DNA of 35,318 nucleotides from Spirochaetales bacterium (GTDB taxonomy: Bacteria; Spirochaetota; Spirochaetia; ARS1246): NCBI GenBank assembly GCA_002688185.1, contig NZCE01000038.1, positions 1 to 35,318 of the forward strand. Direction: 5' to 3'. A program made the translations under genes and the position numbers. Shown here piece after piece: positions 8,093 to 17,123 of the stretch. How positions within the stretch are numbered: the first letter of the stretch is position 1; every line of letters begins with the position of its first letter. The notes beneath the pieces were generated by a model. The model did not search any database. It saw only the letters and a list, made by a program, of their open reading frames with translations, and was not told the DNA's origin.

Positions 8093-8111
8093 TATTCTTG
8101 GAGGGTTCAGA

Positions 8112-9248
8112 GTGAAGTACAGGCCTTTTGGCAAATTAGATTGGCAGGGCTCAGCCCTAGGTTTTGGCTGCATGAGGTTTCCCACAACCGGGAGCAGTCA
8201 AGATATCGACTATCCCGAGGCGATCAAAATGCTCCGGCATGCCATTGACCAGGGCGTCAATTACGCAGACACCGCCTATGGTTACCACGGCGGCGATAGC
8301 GAACATCTAGTAGGCGAGGCTCTCAAAGACGGCTACCGAGACAGGGTGAAGCTCGCCACAAAGCTCCCAACTTGGTTGGTAAAGGGCCGTGACGACTTTG
8401 ATAGGCTTCTCAACGAGCAATTGAGCAAGCTTCAGACCAATCATATAGATATGTATCTACTTCATGCTCTCAATAAAGACCGGTGGGCGCTTATGAAAGA
8501 GCTGGACGTTTTTTCATGGACGGAAAGAGCAATGCAAGACGGACGGATCGGGTGCCTTGGTTTTTCTTTTCACGACGAATACGATGTGTTTGAAGATATC
8601 GTTACCTCATACGACGGTTGGGCTTTTACCCAGATCCAATACAACTACATGGATGAAGAAAATCAAGCCGGCACAAAGGGCCTCGAGCTTGCCGCCAAAC
8701 ACGGTCTTGCGGTTATTGCTATGGAACCTCTTTTGGGCGGCAACCTGGTTAATCCACCGGACGCCATTGGAAATCTCTGGAACTCAGCGGTTAAGAAACG
8801 ATCGCCTGCTGACTGGGCGCTCCAATGGCTTTGGAGCAAACCTGAGGTGTCGATAATCTTGAGCGGAATGAGCACCATGGAGCAGGTGGAGCAAAACCTC
8901 ATAAGTGCCGACAATTCCGAGATCGACTTGTTATCTGAAAAAGAGCTGGATCTTGTGGTACAAGTTAAAGAAACATATGAGCAAATACGGCCGATCGCTT
9001 GCACCGATTGCCAGTATTGCATGCCATGTCCAAGCGGGGTGGCGATTCCGGAAAATCTCAATCTGTATAATGTCGGCTACATGTACAACATGATGGACCG
9101 GCAAAAAGGGCAATATAAAAATATGGATGAGGAAAAACGGGCCGAACAATGCACACAATGCCTAGAGTGCGAAGATAAATGTCCGCAAAAAATAATAATC
9201 AGCGAATGGATGCAATGCATTGGAGATGAGATGGAGGCTAAGGCGTAA
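8112..9248 (+). CDS. Aldo/keto reductase with C-terminal ferredoxin domain
   Basis: A 378-residue oxidoreductase. Residues 1 to about 290 form an aldo/keto reductase barrel (FGKLDWQGSALGFGCMRFP at the start) with the catalytic set Asp53, Tyr58 (DTAYGY), Lys84 (LATKL) and His118 (YLLH). The C-terminus adds cysteine clusters CTDCQYCMPCP and CTQCLECEDKCP, as in the widely distributed AKR-ferredoxin fusions. The reaction is probably NAD(P)H- or ferredoxin-linked carbonyl reduction; the substrate is unknown. The start is a GTG with GGAGG upstream, since the protein family begins at the KYR segment; the longer frame adds 19 unlike residues. The last 11 bases overlap the convergent pseudouridine synthase gene. 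Confidence 0.92.
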   Translation: MKYRPFGKLDWQGSALGFGCMRFPTTGSSQDIDYPEAIKMLRHAIDQGVNYADTAYGYHGGDSEHLVGEALKDGYRDRVKLATKLPTWLVKGRDDFDRLLNEQLSKLQTNHIDMYLLHALNKDRWALMKELDVFSWTERAMQDGRIGCLGFSFHDEYDVFEDIVTSYDGWAFTQIQYNYMDEENQAGTKGLELAAKHGLAVIAMEPLLGGNLVNPPDAIGNLWNSAVKKRSPADWALQWLWSKPEVSIILSGMSTMEQVEQNLISADNSEIDLLSEKELDLVVQVKETYEQIRPIACTDCQYCMPCPSGVAIPENLNLYNVGYMYNMMDRQKGQYKNMDEEKRAEQCTQCLECEDKCPQKIIISEWMQCIGDEMEAKA

Positions 9249-9921
9249 GCTTCAGTGCATCCCATATCCGACCGGAAGGCTCCGGTGCAGCAATATTGAC
9301 CGGCGTTTTTTTTACGGGGTGGGCAAACACAATCGCCCGCGCGTGGAGATCGATACCACCATCGGGGTTTGCGTGCGGAGCGCCGTACTTCAGATCTCCT
9401 CGGATGGTGCACCCGACCGCCGACAGTTGGGCACGTATTTGGTGGTGACGCCCGGTAATTAGATCAATGTCCAGGAGCCAATATCGATCGGACTTAGCGG
9501 TCAATCGATATTTCAACTCTGCAATTTTTGCCCCATCCGCCGCTTCCCAATACGCGTATGATTTGTTCTGCTTGGAATTCCTGACCAGATAATTAATGAG
9601 GTGATCTTCCGGCAAAGGTGGGGCCTTGATGACAACCGCCCAATAGTTTTTATGTACCCTCCCGCCGCGGAACTCGTCATTCATCCGTGAGAGCGCTTTG
9701 CCTGTCTTTGCAAATATCACGACACCACTGCTTGGCCGGTCCAACCTGTGGCAAAGTCCTAGAAAGACATTACCGGGCTTGCGGTCACGCGCTTTGATAA
9801 ACTGCTTGACGTCGGCCAAAAGAGTCACGTCACCGGATTTGTCAGCCTGCACAATCTCGCCGCACCACTTGTTGACGGCGATGAGATGATTGTCTTCATA
9901 CAGGATTTTCTCAGGAAGCAC
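9238..9921 (-). CDS. RluA-family RNA pseudouridine synthase
   Basis: This enzyme converts uridine to pseudouridine in rRNA or tRNA. The catalytic motif HRLDRPSSGVVIFAKT holds the active Asp of the HRLDxxxSG signature. Downstream are NYWAVV, LDIDLITGRHHQIRAQL and GDLKYGA, all typical of the RluA family. It has 227 residues and no S4 domain, like the short family members. The target site cannot be assigned. The GTG start lies two bases after the stop of the upstream prenyltransferase gene, so the pair is probably translationally coupled. Its end overlaps the convergent reductase gene by 11 bases. Confidence 0.93.
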   Translation of the reverse strand: MLPEKILYEDNHLIAVNKWCGEIVQADKSGDVTLLADVKQFIKARDRKPGNVFLGLCHRLDRPSSGVVIFAKTGKALSRMNDEFRGGRVHKNYWAVVIKAPPLPEDHLINYLVRNSKQNKSYAYWEAADGAKIAELKYRLTAKSDRYWLLDIDLITGRHHQIRAQLSAVGCTIRGDLKYGAPHANPDGGIDLHARAIVFAHPVKKTPVNIAAPEPSGRIWDALKLTP

Positions 9922-9923
9922 GT

Positions 9924-10952
9924 TTACAGAACTAAATTGACAAGTTTAGGAACAACGACGTTGAGTAGAAGCCCAAGAATAAGAAAGCTCCCCGCCTGCC
10001 GATTGAAATACATCGCCCAACCCACATACCAGAGGGGCCAGACGGTCCACTTGTCCGGCGGCGCATCAGGGCGTGGCCTGCCCCAGACCTTCCAGGCCTT
10101 TACCAACCGCATCAACGACAGCAGACTTACCAAGATGTAGGGTCCGGTAATCTTCATCACAACCAGAAATCCGATTAGCAGAAAAAATACAATCGAGGCG
10201 GCCTTCAACAAGACTGCGGATCGACGATTTCCCAGCAGTACCGGCAGGGTACGGACCCCTGCCGAGACGTCCGCCTCACGCTTATCCATATGTTTTCCGA
10301 TGAGCACTGAGGCCACAATCAAGCCATAGGGAAGGGACGCAATCAAAACCGGCAAATCCACGGCGCCCGAAGATACGTACGCAGTTCCACCAACCATCAT
10401 CGGTCCCCACACAATCATCGCCGTTAATTCACCTAACGCGAAACGTTTGAGAAGCACTGTATAGAGCATGCTCAGCGCTAAACCCGAAAATGCAAAGGCA
10501 AAAACAGGCCATCCCCGCAGAAGTCCGAGTCCTACCATGATTACGGCGTCAACGGCGAGAAGTATTCCCGCCCCTTTTAGTAGTCCGCCGGACGTCGTCA
10601 AGCCGCCGAAAATCGGGTGTGTGCTGTATTGAGCCCGGGGATAATCTACAGTATCAACGCCCATCTTCACGTCGGTCCAATCATTAATTAAGTTGTTCGA
10701 TAGATGTGCAGCGATTAGTCCAACGACACTTAGAAATGCAAAAAACCAGTTTATTGCACCATCTTCCAGGGCAAAGAGCAATCCTATAAGGCCTGAAGTC
10801 ACCGTCATGGAAATCACACAGGCTCGAGATATTACCAGCCACCGACTCACAGGATCGGCCTTCTCTATTTCTGGAAGATTGCAACCCTGCAGAATTGTCG
10901 ACCACCTTTTGGCGACGGGCATCGGGTGCTTACTGGCTATGGAACGAGACAT
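9924..10952 (-). CDS. UbiA-family prenyltransferase, MenA-like
   Basis: An integral-membrane prenyltransferase of the UbiA superfamily. The two Asp-rich metal/diphosphate motifs are present: NDWTDVKMGVD (about residues 90-100) and DKREADVSAGVRTLP. Several hydrophobic helices surround them. The segment FALGELTAMIVWGPMMVGG resembles the MenA group, which adds a polyprenyl chain to 1,4-dihydroxy-2-naphthoate to make demethylmenaquinone. That would fit an organism with succinate dehydrogenase, but no other menaquinone gene is in the window, so MenA is a likely rather than proven role. The ribosome site AAGGAG, seven bases before the ATG, is strong. It is followed two bases later by the pseudouridine synthase. 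Confidence 0.85.
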   Translation of the reverse strand: MSRSIASKHPMPVAKRWSTILQGCNLPEIEKADPVSRWLVISRACVISMTVTSGLIGLLFALEDGAINWFFAFLSVVGLIAAHLSNNLINDWTDVKMGVDTVDYPRAQYSTHPIFGGLTTSGGLLKGAGILLAVDAVIMVGLGLLRGWPVFAFAFSGLALSMLYTVLLKRFALGELTAMIVWGPMMVGGTAYVSSGAVDLPVLIASLPYGLIVASVLIGKHMDKREADVSAGVRTLPVLLGNRRSAVLLKAASIVFFLLIGFLVVMKITGPYILVSLLSLMRLVKAWKVWGRPRPDAPPDKWTVWPLWYVGWAMYFNRQAGSFLILGLLLNVVVPKLVNLVL

Positions 10953-11085
10953 GTGGATTCTCCTTCCGGTTTTTTGGATATGCGCCGGCTGCGTGTTAAT
11001 CTACGGAATGCGAACCGACGCCCTTCAATATTTGGATTGCTGTTATACCACGATGCCCTTAAAAAGGCAAAGTGTTACGAATGAG

Positions 11086-11111
11086 AAAAAAGCCGCCGGA
11101 TATGCGGCGGC
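11086..11111 (-). terminator. Rho-independent terminator after the DUF3179 gene
   Basis: Read leftwards, GCCGCCG and its complement form a perfect 7-bp stem with a 6-base loop, followed at once by six T. It lies nine bases after the stop of the DUF3179 gene and isolates it from the UbiA gene downstream. Confidence 0.88.
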
Positions 11112-11119
11112 CTTAAAGC

Positions 11120-12088
11120 TTACGAGGATTCTCCGTCACTCTCCGACCCAAATAGAAGAGTTTCCGGATAGAAAGCGGCCCAGGCGAACCAAAAGTCCCG
11201 CTCAAAAACTACTTCCCTCCCGGAGTCACGTTCGGCCATCCGAACGCCCCCCAGCTTGTTTATTGTGATGGTGATTTCCGTACCCCCAACCGCGTCATTG
11301 ATTATTGACTCTTTGAGCACGAGATTTTCCGGATATGCCTTATGCACGCCGTTTAATTTGATGCCATAGATAACGGTCTTTGAATGGATCCGTTTATCAA
11401 GATTCTCCACGGGAAACATGAGGTAATCCTGCGAATAGTAGCCTCCATACGGGTCACGACCGTACGATCGAAAGTGCCCTGTCTCCCGGCTGAGCACTTC
11501 AGCATCGGGATATAGATGTTTCCAGTTGCCCCATTGAACAGTATTAATGGAAACGGGTGTCAACTCTTCGCCTACCAGATCGCCGATAATTGCCCGACCG
11601 CCAATTTGGGTCCAGTATGTACGAGTTTTCCTATCATACATCACTAAATTCGAGTTATACAATTTCCCCGACGTCCCAAACTCAACGGGTTCCCCATCAA
11701 TAGTACGCTCAAATGCGATCGCAGATCCGCAGAGTGGGCAGTAGGTAATGAGCAGCGGAAATCCATCTACGGTATCATTTACAATTTCGTGCCACACGAG
11801 TATTTGAAACGGGTAAAACCGCGCGATGTCATCCTGTTGGTAAACTACGACGATATCATCATCTGCGAGCCAAGAGTCGGCTTCCTTTACAGATACAAAC
11901 TTTGGATTATCGATGGACGGTATGCCGTCCGGCGGAGGTCCACCGCTCTTTATTTCCGATGGGTGGACAAGATACTTGGTGCCGTCCGGCAGCGTCTGGA
12001 TGCTGTCGTGTGTCGATGAGTTTTGGCCTGAAGCACCCAAGACAACAGTCAATGCCAGCAGCACGCTGATAAAAAGAATTCGTTTCAT
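11120..12088 (-). CDS. Exported DUF3179 protein
   Basis: A 322-residue protein of the DUF3179 family, whose function is not known. Residues 1-21 form a signal peptide (MKRILFISVLLALTVVLGASG). The family core is clear: YPFQILVWHEIVNDTVDGFP followed by ITYCPLCGSAIAF with the conserved CxxC pair, then SGKLYNSNLVMYDRKT and YGIKLNGVHKAYP. The conserved Cys and His suggest a metal- or redox-linked role in the periplasm. The start has GGAGG six bases upstream. A strong terminator follows the stop. It is divergent from the ECF sigma gene across 187 bases, so it is a possible target of that sigma factor. Confidence 0.92.
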   Translation of the reverse strand: MKRILFISVLLALTVVLGASGQNSSTHDSIQTLPDGTKYLVHPSEIKSGGPPPDGIPSIDNPKFVSVKEADSWLADDDIVVVYQQDDIARFYPFQILVWHEIVNDTVDGFPLLITYCPLCGSAIAFERTIDGEPVEFGTSGKLYNSNLVMYDRKTRTYWTQIGGRAIIGDLVGEELTPVSINTVQWGNWKHLYPDAEVLSRETGHFRSYGRDPYGGYYSQDYLMFPVENLDKRIHSKTVIYGIKLNGVHKAYPENLVLKESIINDAVGGTEITITINKLGGVRMAERDSGREVVFERDFWFAWAAFYPETLLFGSESDGESS

Positions 12089-12222
12089 GTAACTCCTCCC
12101 TCACAGAATTGACGATGAAATCAGCTTATTTCTTACCGCATCAGTCAAGATCTAACGGGCGTTATATGGCTCCTGCCATCGCGTATCTCCTCTCGGTCTT
12201 CTGCAAACACCCCCGTTGAGTG

Positions 12223-12228
12223 TATAAT
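12223..12228 (+). promoter_or_regulatory. Possible -10 element of the ECF sigma gene
   Basis: A perfect TATAAT lies 47 bases before the sigma-factor ATG, but no good -35 sits 16-18 bases upstream. It may need an activator or be fortuitous. Confidence 0.3.
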
Positions 12229-12275
12229 GCGTCTCACCTGGTTACGCTGAACGGCCGGCAGAGGTTGCATCAAAA

Positions 12276-12932
12276 ATGATGAATGAGATGGACAATGACC
12301 AATGGCTCTCGTCCCTTCAATCGCAGGACAGCAAACGGGATGAGGCGATTTCCCGCCTGAGAGAGCATCTTGTAAAGAGCTTGCGCGCGGGATTGCGGAG
12401 CTGGAAAAGGTCCGTGGGCAGCCAATATAATGAGCTCGTTGAAGATTCTGTCCAGGATGCGCTGGTAAAAGTTTTAAATAACCTCAAGTCTTTCCGTGGT
12501 GAAAGCCGGTTTACTACGTGGGCGGCAAAAATCGCCATAAGAACCGCTCTCACGGAATTGCGACGCAAAAAGTGGAATGATGTGTCGCTTGATGAAATTA
12601 CCTCGAAGGTTGATAGTATGATGAGGAGTGTATATCCAAATCCCGAGCAGAGCGCTGTGCGAAATGATCTGATGAGCTCGGTCATGAGTATCATGAATAA
12701 TGAGCTTACACAGAGACAGCAAACCGCGCTAAAAGCGGTGATGTTTGGAGGCATGCCCCTCGAGGAAGCAGCCAGAAGACTCAATACCAATCGAAACGCC
12801 CTTTATAAGCTGCTACATGATGCAAGATTGCGGATGAAAGAAGGTCTCGAGAAACAGGGCATGTCACCGGCGGAGGTCCTTTCGAGCTTTGAGAAGCCTA
12901 ATGTAAGATCTCAAGGCAACGAGTTGTCGTAA
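12276..12932 (+). CDS. ECF-type RNA polymerase sigma factor
   Basis: A 218-residue sigma70-family factor. Region 2, about residues 25-100, contains DSVQDALVKVLNNLKSFRGESRFTTW, AAKIAIRTALTELRRKKW, the helix set that binds core enzyme and the -10 element. Region 4, about residues 145-195, contains LTQRQQTALKAVMFGGMPLEEAARRLNTNRNALYKLLHDARLRMKEGL, a helix-turn-helix for the -35. Regions 1.2 and 3 are absent, as in the ECF class. Its stop overlaps the start of a zinc anti-sigma gene (TAATG), the usual sigma/anti-sigma coupling. The signal is unknown. Two ATG codons stand side by side at the start; either could be used. Confidence 0.9.
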   Translation: MMNEMDNDQWLSSLQSQDSKRDEAISRLREHLVKSLRAGLRSWKRSVGSQYNELVEDSVQDALVKVLNNLKSFRGESRFTTWAAKIAIRTALTELRRKKWNDVSLDEITSKVDSMMRSVYPNPEQSAVRNDLMSSVMSIMNNELTQRQQTALKAVMFGGMPLEEAARRLNTNRNALYKLLHDARLRMKEGLEKQGMSPAEVLSSFEKPNVRSQGNELS

Positions 12933-13207
12933 TGAAAGAGCTAATCATGAAAATAATGCTTCGCCTGATGCCACGGAAGATGCGTATAAGAATGATGATG
13001 AAACGACCGCTTCTCCATCTGGTCCTTACTGACAAAGACGAATACTCATGTGAGGAAGCATATGAAGTGCTTGACGCATACGCGGATATGTCGGCAAAGG
13101 GTGAAGACGTTAAAAAACTGATGCCGCTGGTAAAGCTGCATCTGGATCTCTGCGCCAACTGCCGGGAGGAGTTTCAAATACTGCTAAAAGTAATCACTAG
13201 CGCGTAG
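12932..13207 (+). CDS. Small zinc-binding anti-sigma factor (ZAS-like) with Met-rich N-terminus
   Basis: This 91-residue protein carries the zinc anti-sigma motif: Cys40 followed by His70-x3-Cys74-x2-Cys77 (HLDLCANC). It should bind and hold the adjacent ECF sigma factor until zinc release or thiol oxidation. It has no membrane segment. The first 25 residues are basic and hold eight Met (MKIMLRLMPRKMRIRMMMKRP), which is unusual. The first ATG overlaps the sigma stop by one base; an ATG at 12947 has AAGAG six bases upstream and is a possible alternative start, leaving most of the Met-rich part. It ends six bases before the convergent citrate synthase gene. Confidence 0.75.
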   Translation: MKELIMKIMLRLMPRKMRIRMMMKRPLLHLVLTDKDEYSCEEAYEVLDAYADMSAKGEDVKKLMPLVKLHLDLCANCREEFQILLKVITSA

Positions 13208-13213
13208 GAAAGC

Positions 13214-14356
13214 CTATCGATCTGCCATCCTAACAAAACTCCGCTCTTCACTTCCCACGTACAGAGCCCGTGGTCTGAACAGCCTGTTGTCTTCCCGTTG
13301 TTCGAGGATATGGGCAAGCCACCCGGCCGAGCGCGCCACGGCAAAAATCGGGGTAAAAAGATATTTGGGTATTCCGAGGAGCAAGTACACTGCGCCTGAA
13401 AAGAAGTCCACATTTGGATAGATAGGTTTTCCCTTTTCTTCCATCCGGCCGCGGAAGACTCGCTCTACCTCCTTGAGGATCTCATAGTACCGCATGTCAT
13501 TCTTGCGCTTAGACAGTTCTAGGAGATAGTCTTCTATAATAACAGCGCGAGGGTCCTTGGCCTTGTACACCCTGTGACCCATCCCCATGATTTTTCCATG
13601 TTGATCTAGTACGTTGTTGACGTAAGCCTCGGCATTTGCCTTCTCGCCGATTTCCTCCACCATTGTCATGGCCTTTTCATTGGCTCCGCCGTGAAGTGAC
13701 CCATAGAGGGCCCCAATTGCGGCGGAAATGCTGCTGTAGCAAGTGGAAATAGTAGAAGCCACGACTCGTGCAGTAAAAGTAGATGCATTAAATCCATGTT
13801 CAGCATGAAGAATAAGTGCATCATCCATCGCCTTTCCCTCAAACTCGTCGGGCTCCTCGCCACGCAACATATACAGAAAATTGGCACCGTGTGAGAGATC
13901 CTGCCGCGGCGGGACATAAGATTTTCCCTCCCGCACTCTGCCATAGGCCGCAACGACTCCAGCCAGCTGCACAATTTGATGAAGGGTAGTCGTACAATTA
14001 CACGTTGCCGAGTGTTGAATTACGTGCTCTACGTAGCCACTCAAGTAAGCCACGGATGATTGCAGAAGTTCCATGGCTTGAGCCTTTGGCGGAAAATCCT
14101 CGATCATTTTCACGATCGGGCTTTTGAGTTCCCGGCTTTCCCGCATGCGTCCCTGAAACTCCTCGAGCTGGTCTATATTGGGTAACTCACCGTAAAGCAA
14201 CAGGTAGGTCACTTCCTCAAAATCACAATGCTCTACAAGATCATTAATCGAGTACCCAAGATAAAACAGCTTTCCCTGTTCACCATCAATCTGGCAAATT
14301 TTACTTTCCGCTGCAATTACACCCTCCAATCCTTTTGAGTATGCCGCCTCTGCCAT
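13214..14356 (-). CDS. gltA: Citrate synthase
   Basis: This enzyme condenses acetyl-CoA and oxaloacetate to citrate, the entry step of the TCA cycle. The 380-residue protein has the catalytic His of LHGGANEKAM, the second His of MGMGHRVYKAKDPRA and the Asp of YPNVDFFSGAVY. The N-terminus (GLEGVIAAESKICQIDG) matches the short, dimeric bacterial type rather than the long NADH-regulated form. The start has GGAGG six bases upstream. It lies 136 bases after lpd on the same strand and has its own promoter in that gap, so it may be both read through from the sdh-suc block and separately expressed. The related 2-methylcitrate synthases cannot be fully excluded, but the context favours citrate. Confidence 0.92.
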   Translation of the reverse strand: MAEAAYSKGLEGVIAAESKICQIDGEQGKLFYLGYSINDLVEHCDFEEVTYLLLYGELPNIDQLEEFQGRMRESRELKSPIVKMIEDFPPKAQAMELLQSSVAYLSGYVEHVIQHSATCNCTTTLHQIVQLAGVVAAYGRVREGKSYVPPRQDLSHGANFLYMLRGEEPDEFEGKAMDDALILHAEHGFNASTFTARVVASTISTCYSSISAAIGALYGSLHGGANEKAMTMVEEIGEKANAEAYVNNVLDQHGKIMGMGHRVYKAKDPRAVIIEDYLLELSKRKNDMRYYEILKEVERVFRGRMEEKGKPIYPNVDFFSGAVYLLLGIPKYLFTPIFAVARSAGWLAHILEQREDNRLFRPRALYVGSEERSFVRMADR

Positions 14357-14422
14357 ATTTATCCTCCGGAAAAATCAATATCTCATTATTTCGACTATCC
14401 GCCGTACAACATTCTTACATAA

Positions 14423-14451
14423 ATAATACACATACTGAAGCCGCCGAGCAA
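14423..14451 (-). promoter_or_regulatory. Promoter for gltA
   Basis: Read leftwards, TTGCTC (-35), a 17-base spacer and TATTAT (-10), about 65 bases before the gltA start, inside the gap after lpd. Confidence 0.58.
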
Positions 14452-14492
14452 TTCTAAAAGTACTACCCAGCCTCCCGCCATTCATTGAGAAT

Positions 14493-15893
14493 TTACGCGC
14501 TATGGATCGAACCCGTTCCCACTGCGAGAGCCGCCTCCCGAATTGCCTCCGGTAGAGTGGGATGCGCGTGCGAAGTCCGGGCTAAATCCTCTGCGCTCCC
14601 GTCTATTGCCATCACTGAAACGACTTCAGCAATAAGGGACGCCGCATGTTGTCCCAAAATGTGGGCGCCGAGAATCCTGTCTGAATCGGCATCCGTGAGT
14701 AATTTCACAAATCCTTCGGTTTCACCTGAGGCAAGAGCCCTTCCATTTGCTCTAAATGGAAAAGAGCCATTTTCATACGCCGCGCCCGCCCCCTTTAGCT
14801 GCTCCTCAGTCTTGCCGACCATCGCCGCTTCCGGTTGAGTATACACCACCGACGGTACGACGCCGTAATCCACGTGCCCGTGCCCGCCCGCAAGTATCTC
14901 CATGCAGGCAATGGCATCATCCCCGGCCTTATGGGCCAACATGGGTCCAGCTATGCAATCTCCGATTGCATAAACTCCCTTTAAAGACGTCTGGAATGAC
15001 TCGTCCACGGCAATACGCCCCCCATCCACAACGACCCCAATATTCTCCAGGTTGTTGATGAGCGCCGGAACCCTTCCCACTGCCACCAAAACTCGCTGCG
15101 CAAAAAGCTCAAAAGGATCGCCTTTTTTGTCCCTGCCATGAAGACGCACTCCGCTCTCTTCCTTTTTAAGATTTGATATTGTAGTGGATAGAGCGAAATT
15201 GATCCCTTGGGTCGTCAGTGACCGTTTGAGGGTTCTTGCGGTCTGAAGATCCCATCCGGGGAGGATCGTATCCATCAGCTCGATGATAGTCACGTCCGAA
15301 CCAAGGCGTGACCACACACTTCCGAGCTCAAGCCCAATTGCACCTGCACCTATCACCGCCAAGCTCCCGGGCAAGGACCCAAATGAAAGGGCGTCGGTAG
15401 AGCTCACGATCCTGTCTCCGTCAAATGGCACTGCTGAAAGCTCCGCGGGAACGCTCCCCGTTGCTATTACGACAGATTTACCGTTGAGATCAATAATCTC
15501 ACCGGCATCGATTGTAACTTGCACCGTGCCCGGTCCTCGTACAGATCCATTTCCGTGAATGACTGCGACGGAGTTCTTTTTCATGAGCCCTTTGACGCCA
15601 TCGGTAAGCTGTTTTACCACCGCCTCTTTCCGCTTCATCATGGTACCCAAATCAAGCTCGACGGGTCCAACCAATATTCCCAACGGCTCCAAGGTATTCA
15701 TGCATTTCCAATATTGCTCGCTGGCGTCCAGAAGCGCCTTTGAGGGGATGCATCCGATATTGAGACAAGTCCCGCCCAGCGTTTTGCCCTTTTCAACAAG
15801 GGCAACCTTCAGGCCCAGCTGGGCGCCTCTGATTGCGGCAACATATCCGCCGGGTCCCGCACCGATAATTACCGCGTCATACTGCTCAGCCAC
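14493..15893 (-). CDS. lpdA: Dihydrolipoyl dehydrogenase (E3)
   Basis: The flavoprotein E3 re-oxidises the dihydrolipoyl arm of the 2-oxoglutarate dehydrogenase complex and passes electrons to NAD+. It has 466 residues: FAD-binding GAGPGGYVAAIRGAQLG, the redox disulfide GGTCLNIGCIPSKALL near residue 45, the NAD site AVIGAGAIGLELG near 180, a second FAD segment GVYAIGDCIAGPMLAHKA, and the C-terminal active His in AHPTLPEAIREA. It is encoded 27 bases after sucB, as the third enzyme of the complex. It may also serve pyruvate dehydrogenase or the glycine cleavage system, as E3 is often shared. Confidence 0.95.
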   Translation of the reverse strand: MAEQYDAVIIGAGPGGYVAAIRGAQLGLKVALVEKGKTLGGTCLNIGCIPSKALLDASEQYWKCMNTLEPLGILVGPVELDLGTMMKRKEAVVKQLTDGVKGLMKKNSVAVIHGNGSVRGPGTVQVTIDAGEIIDLNGKSVVIATGSVPAELSAVPFDGDRIVSSTDALSFGSLPGSLAVIGAGAIGLELGSVWSRLGSDVTIIELMDTILPGWDLQTARTLKRSLTTQGINFALSTTISNLKKEESGVRLHGRDKKGDPFELFAQRVLVAVGRVPALINNLENIGVVVDGGRIAVDESFQTSLKGVYAIGDCIAGPMLAHKAGDDAIACMEILAGGHGHVDYGVVPSVVYTQPEAAMVGKTEEQLKGAGAAYENGSFPFRANGRALASGETEGFVKLLTDADSDRILGAHILGQHAASLIAEVVSVMAIDGSAEDLARTSHAHPTLPEAIREAALAVGTGSIHSA

Positions 15894-15920
15894 CGTTATA
15901 CTCCTCCGAACTGCCGGTAC

Positions 15921-17099
15921 TCACAGCCCCAAGAGAAGCTGATGAGGATCCTCCACAAGCTGCTTTATCTTTACCAAAAAACTCACCGCATCTTTGCCGT
16001 CCATGATCCGGTGATCATAGCTGACGGCAACATACATCATCGGCCTGATAGCAATTTCGTCACCGACGGCGACCGGTCTTTTTTGTATTGTGTGCATCCC
16101 GAGAATTGCCGATTGCGGTGGGGTGGGGATAGGGGTTGAAAGCAATGATCCAAATACCCCGCCGTTAGTAATGGAGAACGTGCCTCCGGATAACTCATCA
16201 GGTGTCAGCTTCTTTTCCCTGGCTTTGGTGACAAACGACAGAATCTCCTGCTCTATCTCGGCAAAGCTCTTCCTGTCGGCGTCTCTGATTACCGGAACAA
16301 TCAAGCCCCTATCCGTTGATACGGCCACGCCGATGTTGTACCGGTTATTGTAAACAATATCCTCGCCGTCAATGAATGCATTAGCTACCGGAAAGGCCTT
16401 GAGAGCTTTGCAGCACGTTTTTGCAAAGAAAGACATAAATCCAAGGCGTACTGCGAATTGGGCCTCAAAAGTATCCCGATATTTTTTGCGAATATCCATA
16501 ACGGCCGACATATCGATCTCATTGAAGGTGGTTAAATGGGCACTGCTCTGTTTTGACAAAACCAGATTCTCAGCAATAATCTTCCTCAGTCTGGTCATCG
16601 GCACACGTGTCTGGGTTTTGGCGGCCGACTGCGGCGCGCTTTTTTTGCCGATCATGGATTCGAGGGCAGTCAATGCGTCCTCTTTAGTAATCCGCCCACC
16701 CCGGCCGGCACCATGGATCGACACGGGATCGAGGCCGTGTTCAATCACGATGCGACGGACCAAAGGCGATAGGCCCTCAAGCAATTTGTCCGGTACAGCT
16801 GCCAGTTGGGCTCGTTCCTGTACGGTACCGTTCTCAGGCGAAGCGGACCCGGTCTGGATTGATCCATCGGCATCAACTAAAGCCACAACCTGTCCTACGG
16901 TTACCTCATCACCTTCAGCCGCAAGCCGCGTCAAAATACCCGAGGCCGTGGCGGGAATTGCCAACGTGGCTTTGTCAGTTTCCAACTCAAAAAGCTCATC
17001 GCCTTCTTGGACGGCTTCACCGTCCCCTTTGAGCCAAACGGCGATAATCCCTCCAGCTACCGATTCTCCCATCTCGGGTATTGCAATGTTCTTTTTCAT
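15921..17099 (-). CDS. sucB: 2-oxoglutarate dehydrogenase E2, dihydrolipoyl succinyltransferase
   Basis: This is the core of the 2-oxoglutarate dehydrogenase complex and transfers the succinyl group to CoA. The 392 residues hold one lipoyl domain (lysine in [13 protein letters not shown], about residue 43), a peripheral-subunit binding domain ([32 protein letters not shown]) and the catalytic domain ending in the active-site motif [15 protein letters not shown]. The order and lengths match SucB. It follows sucA by 24 bases and precedes lpd by 27, so all three complex subunits are in one transcript. A pyruvate E2 is less likely given sucA beside it. Confidence 0.95.
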   Translation of the reverse strand: MKKNIAIPEMGESVAGGIIAVWLKGDGEAVQEGDELFELETDKATLAIPATASGILTRLAAEGDEVTVGQVVALVDADGSIQTGSASPENGTVQERAQLAAVPDKLLEGLSPLVRRIVIEHGLDPVSIHGAGRGGRITKEDALTALESMIGKKSAPQSAAKTQTRVPMTRLRKIIAENLVLSKQSSAHLTTFNEIDMSAVMDIRKKYRDTFEAQFAVRLGFMSFFAKTCCKALKAFPVANAFIDGEDIVYNNRYNIGVAVSTDRGLIVPVIRDADRKSFAEIEQEILSFVTKAREKKLTPDELSGGTFSITNGGVFGSLLSTPIPTPPQSAILGMHTIQKRPVAVGDEIAIRPMMYVAVSYDHRIMDGKDAVSFLVKIKQLVEDPHQLLLGL

Positions 17100-17123
17100 A
17101 TTGCTTCCTTGAATAGAACGGCC

